Source of the DNA: Sphingobacteriaceae bacterium DW12
GTDB lineage: Bacteria > Bacteroidota > Bacteroidia > Sphingobacteriales > Sphingobacteriaceae
DNA length: 64,000 bases
Direction of reading: 5' to 3'
NCBI GenBank assembly: GCA_000783305.1
Contig: JROE01000008.1
Location: 480,204-544,203 of the forward strand
The position numbers and the translations under genes were made by a program. The notes under the pieces are model-generated. The model saw only the letters and a program-made list of their open reading frames with translations. It searched no databases and was not told the DNA's origin. Numbering within the stretch: position 1 is the stretch's first letter; each line of letters opens with the position of its first letter. Below are positions 34,608 to 44,234 of the stretch, one piece after another.

Positions 34608-36335
34608 TTATCGGATAGGGAAATAAAAATAAAAAGTACTACCCATTCCTTGCTCGCTGTCCACACCTATTCGTCCACCTTGATTTTCAATAAAGTCTTT
34701 ACTGATTGCCAATCCTAACCCCGTCCCAGCCTTTGAGCTACCCGGGATTTGGAAATAGCGTTCGAATATACGTTCCTGATACCGATGATCTATTCCCGGA
34801 CCGAAATCCCGAACAGAAAATAGAATCCGACCGTTGTCACGGCATAATGATACAATAATCTCTGTTTGCTCAGGGGCATAGCGAATAGCGTTGGTAATGA
34901 AATTAGTGAGTACCCAAGCTGTTTTCTCCGCATCGACATTCAACATTGGCAAATCATCTTCTATAACGGTGCTCACCTGAAGTGCCTTTTGGTCCGCAGA
35001 GACCTTAGTCGCGTCAAGCGCATACTTTAGGATATTCTTCGGATTGGCCTGCTGCATATTCAATTGGATATTACCTGTCTCTACTTGGGACATATTTAGC
35101 AGTTCGGAGGTAATTTTCAACAACCGTTCGCTATCATCTCCTATACTTTCTAAGAGTTGCTGTTGTTCTTCATTGAGTGTCCCCGTACGCACATGATTCA
35201 AAATATTGAGACTCATCTTAATCGAAGAAATAGGTGTCTTAAGTTCGTGAGAAACGGTTGCAATGAAATTTGTCTTCGCAAAATCAAGCTCTTTAAAGGG
35301 CGTGATATTTTTAAGCAGAATCACATGCCCAATGAGCTGAGGGGTGTGCTCTCCAGTAGGTACGATATTGATATTCAACACTTCTTTATCAAAATATTGT
35401 TGTTTACCATCTGCTACTATCTTAATAGGCTCCCCATTTGTTGACACTGAGTGACCAGCCACCAGATCTGTAATCAGCGAGCGGACTAAATCATTAGAGA
35501 CTGCAATATCTTGGATTTGCTGACCTTGTATGTCCAGCCAATTTAGACCAGCCACTTTTAGCGCTTCTTCATTGGCAAAGAGTATCTTTTTATGCTCGTC
35601 AATACCAATCACTGGGTCATGCATATTATTAATTAGCGTTTCGATCCGGGTTTTTTCTTTCATAATATTCGCCAACTTGCTATTGGAATACTCCTCCAGT
35701 TTCTGCGCCATCGTATTAAAAGATTGGGCCAATTCTCCAAACTCACTATGCCCCTCAAAATGCACACGCTGGCCGTAGTGCTGTGCAGCTATTTGTTTAA
35801 TACTGACGGTAAGTTCTTTGATAGGATCGGCAATGTTGCCAGGCAGATTAACCAACAAGACAAAGGCAAATAAAAAACAAAGCGCCCCAGTGACCGATAT
35901 CCACACAATTGCGGATTCAGCCGTATTATTAGCAACATCGCTCTTGCGCACGATTGCCTCCATATTGAGTCGCATAACCTCGGTAATGTCTCTTCTTAGA
36001 AACACCAATAGAGCAGAATCATTCTGATCCTTTTTCAAGGCGTCAAAGTGTTTCACAATTTGTTCGGTAGCCTCCTTCTCCCCAGGCTCTGTCTCATTTT
36101 GAATCTGCTTCTGCAAATTAGATTCAAATACCTCAATGGCGGTGGGGTCTTTCTGGATTTCGTCCAATGTCAACAACATTCCACGGCCGTATTCCAATGT
36201 ATTATAGTTGGCACGCAGAATATTCTTAGTATCCTTCTTTAGGCTATTGACATAATAGGTACTCACCCCGGCCAATAATATTATTAATAAAAATAAGGAT
36301 CCAACCCCGAGGGTCAACTTTGCTTTAATTTTCAT
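34608..36335 (-). CDS. HAMP-PAS sensor histidine kinase of the kdp locus
   Basis: A 575-residue membrane kinase with two membrane helices (about 10-29 and 142-163) enclosing a helical sensor. HAMP follows (about 165-222), then PAS (about 230-345), HisKA with TVSHELKTPISS (His363) and a HATPase domain (NFITNAIRYA, FSVRDFGPGI, GTGLGLAISKDF). In Bacteroidota the kinase half of KdpD is often replaced by such a separate protein near the kdp genes, and this one is the last gene of that run. It presumably signals to the NtrC-type regulator at 44881; that pairing is inferred from context. Its start codon is the first three bases of the 87-bp repeat array. Confidence 0.9.
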   Translation of the reverse strand: MKIKAKLTLGVGSLFLLIILLAGVSTYYVNSLKKDTKNILRANYNTLEYGRGMLLTLDEIQKDPTAIEVFESNLQKQIQNETEPGEKEATEQIVKHFDALKKDQNDSALLVFLRRDITEVMRLNMEAIVRKSDVANNTAESAIVWISVTGALCFLFAFVLLVNLPGNIADPIKELTVSIKQIAAQHYGQRVHFEGHSEFGELAQSFNTMAQKLEEYSNSKLANIMKEKTRIETLINNMHDPVIGIDEHKKILFANEEALKVAGLNWLDIQGQQIQDIAVSNDLVRSLITDLVAGHSVSTNGEPIKIVADGKQQYFDKEVLNINIVPTGEHTPQLIGHVILLKNITPFKELDFAKTNFIATVSHELKTPISSIKMSLNILNHVRTGTLNEEQQQLLESIGDDSERLLKITSELLNMSQVETGNIQLNMQQANPKNILKYALDATKVSADQKALQVSTVIEDDLPMLNVDAEKTAWVLTNFITNAIRYAPEQTEIIVSLCRDNGRILFSVRDFGPGIDHRYQERIFERYFQIPGSSKAGTGLGLAISKDFIENQGGRIGVDSEQGMGSTFYFYFPIR

Positions 36336-36768
36336 CCAATTATTTTCTTTTTAATTGCCGATGAGAGCTCGAGTAAATAATAATTGCGCTATGCACCCTT
36401 ATTATTAACATCTCGGTTTCATCCAATTATTTTCTTTTTAATTGCCGATGAGAGCTCGAGTAAATAATAATTGCGCTATGCACCCTTATTATTAACATCT
36501 CGGTTTCATCCAATTATTTTCTTTTTAATTGCCGATGAGAGCTCGAGTAAATAATAATTGCGCTATGCACCCTTATTATTAACATCTCGGTTTCATCCAA
36601 TTATTTTCTTTTTAATTGCCGATGAGAGCTCGAGTAAATAATAATTGCGCTATGCACCCTTATTATTAACATCTCGGTTTCATCCAATTATTTTCTTTTC
36701 GATTGCTGATGAGAGCTCGCATAAACAATGATTGCTCCATGTATCCATATTATTTACTATCTTGGTTT
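36333..36768. repeat. 87-bp tandem repeat array (4 identical copies plus 1 diverged)
   Basis: Copies at 36333-36419, 36420-36506, 36507-36593 and 36594-36680 are identical to the base. A fifth at 36681-36768 is 88 bp and about 75-80% alike. On the minus strand each exact unit begins ATGAAACCGAGATGTTAA, a four-codon frame with stop, and contains an AATAATAA/TTATTATT hairpin and GAGCTCTCATCGGCAATTAA. The array occupies most of the 526-bp gap upstream of the histidine kinase gene and abuts its start codon. Identity of four copies implies recent slippage or gene conversion, or an assembly effect. Confidence 0.95.
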
Positions 36769-36861
36769 CATCCTCTTAATTTACTTATCTCACCTCATTA
36801 CCCTAACAAACTTACATCTTATTCAAACGATTTAAGATACATCTGCTGAATCCGTTTTCAA

Positions 36862-37986
36862 TTAGGAGAGAATTACCAAATCTATATTCGCGGAGGAAAG
36901 TTTCTTTAGCAACTCGTTGAACACTCCAGTAGCCCATATAATACGGATAAGAGACAATTTGGGCTTACCAATACATACAGTTGTAATATTCATCTTAGTA
37001 ACCTGCTCCATAATTGCGTTGGGCACTTTACGGTCCTTCACCTGTAATACTTTGCCCCCTAACTCGGTCGCTAACTTAAAATTATTAATTAACATCCTTT
37101 GCTTATCTAAAGGTATCTTATGCACATCTTCTCGTGGCGTCTGCACGTATAGAACAAACCAATCCCCTCCATAGTAACTGGCTAGTCGAGCTGTCTTTCG
37201 AATTACATTTTTAGCTTTTTTGGCGTCGCTCCCAATACAGGCTAAAAATCGGTCGTGCTTATTTGTCCCGTCGCGAGGCACAACATGATCGACTTGCCTG
37301 ACAACATGGCTCGCGACCTCTTTAAGCGCAAGTTGTCTAAGTTGAAGTATATGATTGTTCTGAAAAAAATTAGCCAGTGCGGTCTTTATCTTATCCTGTG
37401 GATATATTTTCCCCTCTTTGAGACGGATGATCAAATCTTCAGCCGTCAGGTCAATATTGACGACCTCGTCTGCCATAGTAATCACTCGATCAGGAATCCG
37501 CTCTTTGACTTCTATACCCGTGATGCCCCGAACCTCTTCATTAAGGCTCTCAATATGCTGAATATTGACTGCGCTAATGACGCTAATCCCCGCTTCTAGA
37601 AGCTCGATGACATCCTGCCAGCGCTTTTCATTTTTACTACCTTCAATATTGGAATGGGCTAGTTCGTCAACCAACACCACTTCAGGTCTTACATTGAGAA
37701 TAGCCTGAACATCCATTTCCTCCAATTCCTTTCCTTTGTAAAAGGATTTGCGCCTTGGAATTGTGGGTAATCCAATACTCAATTCATGGGTTTCGGCTCT
37801 ATGGTGCGTCTCGATATAACCAATCTTAACATCAATTCCTGTACGCAACAAGGTATGCGCCTCTTGAAGCATTCTATAGGTCTTCCCTACACCTGCACTC
37901 ATGCCTATATAAATCTTAAATTTTCCTTTCCTTGATTTTTTAATCAAGGAAAGGAAATATTCGGCGTTTTTTCTATCGTTTTCCAT
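36862..37986 (-). CDS. kdpD: Short KdpD: sensor N-terminal domain plus USP domain, no kinase
   Basis: A 374-residue cytoplasmic protein equal to the N-terminal part of E. coli KdpD. The KdpD domain carries the Walker A loop GMSAGVGKTYRML (about 28-40), the Walker B-like VVLVDELAHSN and INIQHIESLNEEV. A universal-stress-protein-like domain follows (about 245-374, CIGSDAKKAKNVIRKTARLA). It lacks membrane helices, HisKA and HATPase. Such short KdpD forms are known in Bacteroidota; it may bind ATP or a cyclic nucleotide and modulate the kinase encoded next. Confidence 0.92.
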   Translation of the reverse strand: MENDRKNAEYFLSLIKKSRKGKFKIYIGMSAGVGKTYRMLQEAHTLLRTGIDVKIGYIETHHRAETHELSIGLPTIPRRKSFYKGKELEEMDVQAILNVRPEVVLVDELAHSNIEGSKNEKRWQDVIELLEAGISVISAVNIQHIESLNEEVRGITGIEVKERIPDRVITMADEVVNIDLTAEDLIIRLKEGKIYPQDKIKTALANFFQNNHILQLRQLALKEVASHVVRQVDHVVPRDGTNKHDRFLACIGSDAKKAKNVIRKTARLASYYGGDWFVLYVQTPREDVHKIPLDKQRMLINNFKLATELGGKVLQVKDRKVPNAIMEQVTKMNITTVCIGKPKLSLIRIIWATGVFNELLKKLSSANIDLVILS

Positions 37987-38016
37987 ATAAACGTTATGCT
38001 TGCCCCTTACAACGTC

Positions 38017-39117
38017 CTAGAAGCTAAAAGTCAATGCTGTAGTCGCTGTCAGACTATTATCGGTCGGTTCTATATCTCTATTTGTAAAAATAGCATCTTT
38101 ACTTTTCAAATTACGCAGTTCTGTCCTCCACATCACATTGGCCAATATCACATAATCCATGTTTAAAGAAAACCCTGTGGTCTGAAATCCACGACTGGTT
38201 CCTGTAGATATGATAACTTGATCTTTGTCCTTGTAATATTCAGCACGCGCAACAATATTGATGTGTTTACTAGGAGAATATCGAGCGACCAATACAGGAG
38301 TATACCACGTACTATACTCCTCATTACCCTTGGCCTTCTGCTCTACACCTAAGTCAAATCCCACTGTCACCCCCCATTTGTCAGTGATTTGGTATATGGC
38401 ATACAAATTATGAAAATATCGCATCTGCTTGACACTATCGGCTTTGTCGCTGCCCACAAACGAGCCGCTATTGAGCAGTAATCTTTCATTGGGTTTAAAA
38501 GTCAATTGATGACCAAATGCAGGTGTACTGTTGCCATCTACACGCTGGATACGTTGCCAACCGTTCAAAAACAAACCACTTAATACCCAATGATCATTGT
38601 TGGTGGTATAAGTAATCTTAGCCCCAGTTTCAAAGTAAGGTGAATTTTCGGCAAAAAGACTACGTGTTAACGTCCAGTTGTCCTTGCCTATGGCACTTTC
38701 AAACCCCAGATGGGAGGGCATGATCCCGGCATCTATCCAAAGATTATGTCGCTTAGAAATCTTAATACCTACATTGGCTTCATATACATTTTTCAGGACG
38801 CCTGGTTCGGCACTGTAATTGGCATTCATGTAAGTTCCTGATGCAAGAGCAAGATTACTCCGCACCTGCTCCGTGTTATAGTTGGCTTTGATATAAGCGA
38901 GATTGAGATTGACTTCATTTGCCCGATTGTGACTGTAGATAAATCCTGGACGCATATTCTGGCTTGGTTTGTTGAAATCTTGGGTATAATATGCTTCAAC
39001 GTATCCACTAACGATTAAAGGATTACTAGTTGCTGTTGTTTGCGCATAAGACATTTCACTACCTAGGAATGAAGAAATTATGACACCAAGTGTCTGGTAT
39101 TTTATGAATGTATTCAT
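38017..39117 (-). CDS. Porin-like outer-membrane beta-barrel protein
   Basis: A 366-residue outer-membrane protein. It has a signal region ending near EMSYAQ, then alternating beta-strands (PLIVSGYVEAYYTQDF, VNLNLAYIKANYN, ATTALTFSF at the C-terminus with final Phe) like the OmpL/BBP2-type porins. Within the kdp operon it probably admits K+ or other small cations across the outer membrane; that is inference from position. Gaps of 30-35 bp on both sides show that it belongs to the operon. Confidence 0.8.
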   Translation of the reverse strand: MNTFIKYQTLGVIISSFLGSEMSYAQTTATSNPLIVSGYVEAYYTQDFNKPSQNMRPGFIYSHNRANEVNLNLAYIKANYNTEQVRSNLALASGTYMNANYSAEPGVLKNVYEANVGIKISKRHNLWIDAGIMPSHLGFESAIGKDNWTLTRSLFAENSPYFETGAKITYTTNNDHWVLSGLFLNGWQRIQRVDGNSTPAFGHQLTFKPNERLLLNSGSFVGSDKADSVKQMRYFHNLYAIYQITDKWGVTVGFDLGVEQKAKGNEEYSTWYTPVLVARYSPSKHINIVARAEYYKDKDQVIISTGTSRGFQTTGFSLNMDYVILANVMWRTELRNLKSKDAIFTNRDIEPTDNSLTATTALTFSF

Positions 39118-39152
39118 CTTTATATAATATTACTAATGATTACGGCAAATTG

Positions 39153-39722
39153 TTATTGGACAAGTGCATCTAACGCCAAATTGAGATTCAATACATTAAT
39201 ACGTTGAGGACCGAACAAGCCGAAAAGGGGCTGTTCAACTTGCTGATCAATAAGCCTCTTGAGCTGAAGGGCTGGGATATTCCGTATTTTGGCAATACGA
39301 CTGACCTGCACAGTTGCTGCCTGGATAGAGATGTGTGGATCGAGTCCACTTCCGCTGGCAGTAACCAAGTCAACAGGAATCTGTGCCCGTTGAACATCCG
39401 GATTATGCTCCATAAACGTTTGGATACGTCCCTTTACCACTTCAAGATATTCAGAATTGGAAGGTCCTTTATTGCTCGCTCCAGATCCTGCTGCGTTGTA
39501 ATCTACAGCTGACGGCCTCGACCAGAAATACTTGTCCTGTGTAAACGATTGACCAATATTTTCGTAAAAACGGGAAGTCTGGGTATGATTCCGTACAACA
39601 AAACCTTTTCCTTGATTAGGTGCTACTTGAGCAATGCCCCAAATAATCAAGGGATAAATGACCGTGAACAACACAAGAGTTGCGAAAGTCAGTCTTATGG
39701 CGGATAGAAGATGTGGTTTCAT
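39153..39722 (-). CDS. kdpC: Potassium-transporting ATPase subunit C
   Basis: A 189-residue subunit with one N-terminal membrane helix (LTFATLVLFTVIYPLIIWGIAQ) and a periplasmic domain holding the KdpC signatures FTQDKYFWSRPSAVDYNAAGSGASNKGPSN, VPVDLVTASGSGLDPHIS (here IPVDLV) and LNLALD at the end. It stabilises KdpFAB. It is separated from kdpB by 155 bp, which contain a relative of the 87-bp repeat. Confidence 0.95.
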   Translation of the reverse strand: MKPHLLSAIRLTFATLVLFTVIYPLIIWGIAQVAPNQGKGFVVRNHTQTSRFYENIGQSFTQDKYFWSRPSAVDYNAAGSGASNKGPSNSEYLEVVKGRIQTFMEHNPDVQRAQIPVDLVTASGSGLDPHISIQAATVQVSRIAKIRNIPALQLKRLIDQQVEQPLFGLFGPQRINVLNLNLALDALVQ

Positions 39723-39780
39723 TTGTTTATTTTTTTTATGGTTGATGAGAGCTCACCCGAATACCGAGATCGGTTTCATC
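39720..39780. repeat. Diverged relative of the 87-bp repeat, before kdpC
   Basis: From the kdpC start codon (CAT on the plus strand at 39720) to a second GGTTTCAT boundary at 39772-39779 is 57 bp. It shares GATGAGAGCTC and CGGTTTCATC with the array at 36333 and has the same placement, next to a start codon. About 30 bp of the interior are missing. Confidence 0.65.
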
Positions 39781-39877
39781 TGTTTTTGGATACTATAGTT
39801 GCATTTAAAAGCTTTCACCAATTGTTCTTGATTATCTTAAGCAGACCTGGGTGACCAAGCTATTATATTCCTTCTTG

Positions 39878-41905
39878 TTAGATAAATAAAGACACGATAA
39901 CATCGATCAATTTGATGCCTATGAATGGAATGACGATTCCCCCGAATCCATACACGAATAGATTCCTCCGTAATAGAGCCGATGCACCTATGGGCTTGTA
40001 CGCGACTCCCTTGAGCGCCAAAGGGATCAACATTGGGATAATAATGGCATTGAAAATGACGGCAGAAAGGATTGCACTTTGTGGACTCGTCAAGTTCATG
40101 ATATTCAACCCCTGTAAAGCTGGGATAGCAGTAATAAACAATGCTGGGATGATCGCAAAGTATTTGGCCACATCATTGGCAATGGAGAAGGTCGTTAAGG
40201 TTCCTCTGGTCATCAGGAGTTGTTTTCCTATTTCGACGACTTCTATTAATTTGGTCGGGTCATTATCTAGATCCACCATATTGCCAGCCTCTTTAGCAGC
40301 CTGTGTACCACTATTCATCGCCACTCCTACGTCGGCTTGTGCCAAGGCTGGGGCATCATTGGTTCCATCTCCCATCATGGCTACCAACCGTCCTTCGGCT
40401 TGTTCACGTTTAATGTAGTTCATTTTGTCCTCAGGCTTTGCCTCTGCAATAAAATCATCTACTCCTGCTTTTTCAGCGATAAACTTTGCGGTCAACGGAT
40501 TATCTCCGGTAACCATTACTGTCTTAATACCCATCTTGCGAAGTCGCTGAAAACGTTCCTGAATACCGGGCTTGATAATATCCTGTAATTCGATTACCCC
40601 CATTACCTCTTCATTCTCGGACACGACTAAAGGCGTTCCTCCATTGCTTGAGATGCGTTTAACTTTTTCGTCCACTTCGGTTGGAAAAGAATGCCCGGCC
40701 TGCATCACAATCGCCTTGATGGCATCTGTGGAGCCCTTACGAATACGGGTATTTCCAAAGTCAACACCCGAAGTCCGTGTTTCGGCGGTAAAATTGATAT
40801 AACGTGGTTGTTCTACATGCAAGGATAAGGGATCAAGCGCTGCCAATTCGACAATAGATTTTCCTTCCGGGGTATCATCCGCTGTAGATCCCAATGCTGC
40901 TGCACGTATCAATCTGTCAACAGCAATACCATCAGCGGCATAAAACTGAGTGGCCTTACGATTACCAATGGTGATCGTACCTGTCTTATCCAAAAGCAGC
41001 ACATCGATATCTCCTGCAGTCTCGACAGCTTTTCCGGACTTCGTGATCACGTTTGCACGAAGTGCACGGTCCATCCCTGCAATCCCTATCGCAGAGAGCA
41101 ATCCGCCAATGGTAGTCGGTATCAGGCAGACGAACAAGGCGATGAAGGATGCGATCGTAATGGATACATTTGCATAGTCCGCAAATGGTTTGAGTGTGAC
41201 CGTTACAATGACAAATACAAGGGTAAATCCTGCCAATAGAATAGTTAAGGCTATTTCATTGGGCGTCTTCTGACGACTGGCACCTTCCACCAATGCAATC
41301 ATCTTATCCAAAAAACTCTCTCCTGGCTGCGAGGTGACGACCACTTTAATCCTATCGGAGAGCACCTTCGTCCCCCCCGTGACAGAGCTCTTATCTCCAC
41401 CGACCTCTCGTATCACAGGAGCCGATTCGCCGGTAATGGCACTCTCATCAATAGTCGCTAGCCCTTCTATAATCTCACCATCTGTGGGTATGATATCACC
41501 CGCTTCACACAAAAAGATAGCACCTTTTTGTAATTGACTGGAAGCGATCTGAACGGTTTCTGTCGAATTCTTTTTTAAGACTTTGGCAGGTGTCTCTTCT
41601 CTGGTCTTGCGCAAGCTATCCGCTTGAGCTTTGCCTCTGGCTTCGGCAATTGCTTCCGCGAAATTGGCGAACAATAGCGTCAGCAACAAAACGACAAAGA
41701 CGGTGAAATTGTACCCAAAACTACCTTGGGAACGCTCACCAGTCAATGTCCATAAGGTGACAATCAGCATCACCACTGTACCGATCTCTACGGTAAACAT
41801 GACTGGATTACGGAACATACTTTTTGGATTAAGCTTCAAAAACGCTTGTCCAAATGCTTCTTTCAGTAAGTCGGGTTGAAGCAATTTTTTATTTTCTGAG
41901 TTCAT
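39878..41905 (-). CDS. kdpB: Potassium-transporting ATPase subunit B (P-type ATPase)
   Basis: A 675-residue type IA P-type ATPase, the energy-coupling subunit of KdpFABC. TGES (158-161), LIPTTIGG (about 261-268), the phosphorylation loop DKTGT (Asp306), KGSTDAIKA for nucleotide binding, [13 protein letters not shown] and [31 protein letters not shown] are all present, so it should be active. Length fits the family. It starts 30 bp after kdpA. Confidence 0.97.
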   Translation of the reverse strand: MNSENKKLLQPDLLKEAFGQAFLKLNPKSMFRNPVMFTVEIGTVVMLIVTLWTLTGERSQGSFGYNFTVFVVLLLTLLFANFAEAIAEARGKAQADSLRKTREETPAKVLKKNSTETVQIASSQLQKGAIFLCEAGDIIPTDGEIIEGLATIDESAITGESAPVIREVGGDKSSVTGGTKVLSDRIKVVVTSQPGESFLDKMIALVEGASRQKTPNEIALTILLAGFTLVFVIVTVTLKPFADYANVSITIASFIALFVCLIPTTIGGLLSAIGIAGMDRALRANVITKSGKAVETAGDIDVLLLDKTGTITIGNRKATQFYAADGIAVDRLIRAAALGSTADDTPEGKSIVELAALDPLSLHVEQPRYINFTAETRTSGVDFGNTRIRKGSTDAIKAIVMQAGHSFPTEVDEKVKRISSNGGTPLVVSENEEVMGVIELQDIIKPGIQERFQRLRKMGIKTVMVTGDNPLTAKFIAEKAGVDDFIAEAKPEDKMNYIKREQAEGRLVAMMGDGTNDAPALAQADVGVAMNSGTQAAKEAGNMVDLDNDPTKLIEVVEIGKQLLMTRGTLTTFSIANDVAKYFAIIPALFITAIPALQGLNIMNLTSPQSAILSAVIFNAIIIPMLIPLALKGVAYKPIGASALLRRNLFVYGFGGIVIPFIGIKLIDVIVSLFI

Positions 41906-41935
41906 AATAAGAATAGTATGTAGGATATCTCTCGA

Positions 41936-43624
41936 TTATTTTAATGAAAAGTGTTCGGCAATAGGTCCTAGTGCAAGTGCCGGAAAAAATGATAAGGCAG
42001 CAATAATCGCAATAACAGCAAAGACCATCAATCCGAAAGTCGAAGTATCCGTCTTCAAGGTTCCGGCACTCTCGGGGATATATTTTTTATTCGCTAGTAA
42101 TCCTGCTATCGCCACCGGGCCTATAATCGGGAGAAAACGTCCCAGGATCAATACAAAGCCTGTGCTGATATTCCACCAAAGGGTATTATCTCCCAGCCCC
42201 TCAAATCCGCTGCCGTTGTTGGCTGCAGATGACGTATATTCGTACAGCATCTCGCTAAACCCATGAAAACCGGGATTGTTCAACGTCGCCATCCCATATG
42301 CCGGAAATGCAGTGGCCAATGCTGTCCCTACCAGGATGAGAAATGGATGTAGTAATGCTATAATCATGGCAATCTTCATCTCCCGTGCTTCAATCTTCTT
42401 CCCGAGAAACTCTGGTGTGCGTCCTACCATCAGACCACTGATAAAGACCGCCAAAATGATAAAGACAAAGAAATTGAGCATTCCTACTCCACAGCCGCCA
42501 TAAAAAGCATTAATCATCATCGCCAAGAGTTGATTCATTCCACTCAAAGGCATCGTACTATCGTGCATAGAATTGATCGACCCGGTCGAAATAACTGTAG
42601 TCGCAATACTCCAATAACCGGAAGCAATGGCTCCAAAACGAGTTTCCTTACCTTCGGTGTTCCCCAGCGAATTGTCTATCCCCATTTGCGTAATCATGGG
42701 GTTTCCTTTGGCCTCTATCACGATATTAGGGATCGCCAATATTAAGAAACCGATGGTCATCACACCAAATATCATCCATGCGATCTTCCTGCGTTTGATA
42801 AAATAACCAAAAGCAAAAATCATCGCTAACGGAATGATCATTTGGGCAAACATTTCGGTTATATTGGAAAGATAACTGGGATTTTCGAAGGGATGATTGG
42901 AATTCACTCCAAAGAAACCACCACCATTGGTCCCGACATGCTTGATCGCAATAAAACCTGCAGCAGGCCCCCTGGATACTTGTACAGTATCCCCTTCCAA
43001 GGAGATCATGGTATCCTTCCCTTCAAAGGTCATAGGAGTACCATTGAAGACCAAGATTACAGCAATTAGGAGTGAAAGTGGCAATAGAATACGGGTACAG
43101 GACTTAATAAAGAAGTCGTAAAAATTACCCAACAGGGCACTGGATCTGACCTGAAAAGCTTTGAACAATACGACCGCAGCAGCAATACCTGTCGCTGCAC
43201 TCACGAATTGTAAAAACATCAACCAAAACTGGCCGAGATAACTCATCCCTGTCTCACCAGAATAGTGCTGCAGGTTACAGTTCACGACAAACGAAATCGT
43301 AGTATTGAAGGCTAGGTCAGCAGACATGCTGGGGTTATAATCAGGATTCAGCGGGAGCCAACCTTGATTCATCAGCACCAGCATACTTAACAGGAACCAG
43401 ACCATATTGATGGTCAACAAGGCTACTAAATGCTGCTTCCAAGTCATTTCGACAGTAGGATCCACCCCTGTCAATTTGAAAATAGCCTTGTCCAATGGCC
43501 CTAATATGCCGTCTAGCCAGGTCTTTTCATGCAGGAAGACTTTGGCTATATATTTTCCAAAAGGAATAGCCAGTACTACTGTCAGTAGAAACATAAAGAC
43601 TACTCCTAGAATTTCAGTATTCAT
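41936..43624 (-). CDS. kdpA: Potassium-transporting ATPase subunit A
   Basis: A 562-residue channel-like subunit that selects K+. Four pore loops of the superfamily of K+ transporters can be placed, including NCNLQHYSGETG, KHVGTNGGGFFGVNSNHPFENP and TSSAANNGSGFEGLG. Ten hydrophobic segments are visible. It begins 83 bp after kdpF, a gap holding a CCCGATAATCGGG hairpin and a relative of the 87-bp repeat. Confidence 0.97.
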   Translation of the reverse strand: MNTEILGVVFMFLLTVVLAIPFGKYIAKVFLHEKTWLDGILGPLDKAIFKLTGVDPTVEMTWKQHLVALLTINMVWFLLSMLVLMNQGWLPLNPDYNPSMSADLAFNTTISFVVNCNLQHYSGETGMSYLGQFWLMFLQFVSAATGIAAAVVLFKAFQVRSSALLGNFYDFFIKSCTRILLPLSLLIAVILVFNGTPMTFEGKDTMISLEGDTVQVSRGPAAGFIAIKHVGTNGGGFFGVNSNHPFENPSYLSNITEMFAQMIIPLAMIFAFGYFIKRRKIAWMIFGVMTIGFLILAIPNIVIEAKGNPMITQMGIDNSLGNTEGKETRFGAIASGYWSIATTVISTGSINSMHDSTMPLSGMNQLLAMMINAFYGGCGVGMLNFFVFIILAVFISGLMVGRTPEFLGKKIEAREMKIAMIIALLHPFLILVGTALATAFPAYGMATLNNPGFHGFSEMLYEYTSSAANNGSGFEGLGDNTLWWNISTGFVLILGRFLPIIGPVAIAGLLANKKYIPESAGTLKTDTSTFGLMVFAVIAIIAALSFFPALALGPIAEHFSLK

Positions 43625-43640
43625 ATTTTTTATTTTTGGA

Positions 43641-43690
43641 TATTAATTTTCTTCTCAATTGCTAATGAGCACACTCCCGATAATCGGGAT
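43641..43690. repeat. Diverged relative of the 87-bp repeat, before kdpA
   Basis: On the minus strand, GCTCATTAGCAATTGAGAAG followed by AAAATTAAT parallels GCTCTCATCGGCAATTAAAA followed by AGAAAATAATTGG of the array. It again sits just upstream of a start codon (kdpA, 43624). It also contains the hairpin CCCGAT-A-ATCGGG (43675-43687). Confidence 0.5.
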
Positions 43691-43707
43691 CGGCTTTTAG
43701 CGTGTGA

Positions 43708-43785
43708 TTAAAACTTCTCAGGCTTTAGCAATACATAGCAGATGTATAAAAACACGAGTATTGCCACGACAAATAATGCTATCAT
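43708..43785 (-). CDS. kdpF: KdpF microprotein
   Basis: A 25-residue single-helix membrane peptide, MIALFVVAILVFLYICYVLL followed by KPEKF. This is the KdpF pattern, one helix ending LxxPExF, that stabilises the KdpABC complex. Its ATG follows the stop of the preceding gene by one base (TAAAATG) and kdpA comes next. Confidence 0.88.
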   Translation of the reverse strand: MIALFVVAILVFLYICYVLLKPEKF

Positions 43786-43786
43786 T

Positions 43787-44119
43787 TTAGTTTTCGATTA
43801 TGGTTTTCAAATAGGCTTGCCTAAGTTCCTTCGGAAAGAATTGCAGATGCTTCTTTAGACTCCCCGGACTTTCCTCTTCAGCAATCCTAGCTAAAAATTC
43901 ATTCTCTATAGCATTCTTATCGTGCAGTTTTCCGTTCATGTACAGCAAGTTGACGACCTGCATAGACTCTGAAGCTCGTTCTTGCCCTTCTCCTCCCTTC
44001 GCCATCGATTGTATAAAATACTGGGCTAATTCATTTAGCGCTTGATAATCATTCTCCACGCTTGTCTCGACAGCTTGTGGAACCCATTCCTTTATGGTTT
44101 TCAAAACTTTAGTTTCCAT
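43787..44119 (-). CDS. Small acidic kdp-locus protein, unknown (paralogue 2)
   Basis: A 110-residue soluble, helical, acidic protein with no signal sequence. Recognisable segments are IKEWVPQAVETSVENDYQALNELAQYFIQ, MQVVNLLYMNGKLHDKNAIENEFL and a closing FPKELRQAYLKT. The last two line up by eye with FMGWLYGRGDSRLKELIENLFV and MPFSLRKVYAYQ in the 120-residue protein upstream, so the two appear to be duplicates. I know no function. It is translationally linked to kdpF (1-base gap). Confidence 0.75.
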   Translation of the reverse strand: METKVLKTIKEWVPQAVETSVENDYQALNELAQYFIQSMAKGGEGQERASESMQVVNLLYMNGKLHDKNAIENEFLARIAEEESPGSLKKHLQFFPKELRQAYLKTIIEN

Positions 44120-44139
44120 TTTCTTCTTCAGATTATTAA

Positions 44140-44223
44140 TTAGATCCTATCAAAAAAATTGATAGACTTATAAAACAGGATGAAGCATATCAATCCTGAT
44201 ATGATGAGGATAGTTGTAAGCAT
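44140..44223 (-). CDS. Single-helix microprotein in the kdp operon
   Basis: A 27-codon frame, MLTTILIISGLICFILFYKS then INFFDRI, with one membrane helix and an amphipathic tail. It starts 11 bp after the 120-residue gene and ends 20 bp before the 110-residue gene, so it fits operon spacing exactly. Its layout copies that of KdpF after the second soluble protein. It is below usual annotation size limits. It may be a KdpF-like subunit or regulator; that is inference. Confidence 0.6.
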   Translation of the reverse strand: MLTTILIISGLICFILFYKSINFFDRI

Positions 44224-44234
44224 GTTCTTTTTGT

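Noticed and set aside
36333-36768. CRISPR array
   Set aside because: The 87-bp units are directly contiguous with no spacers, the unit is too long for a CRISPR repeat, and no cas genes are present.
39912-40418. 168-codon plus-strand frame opposite kdpB
   Set aside because: It is an antisense shadow of kdpB, whose catalytic motifs are intact on the minus strand.
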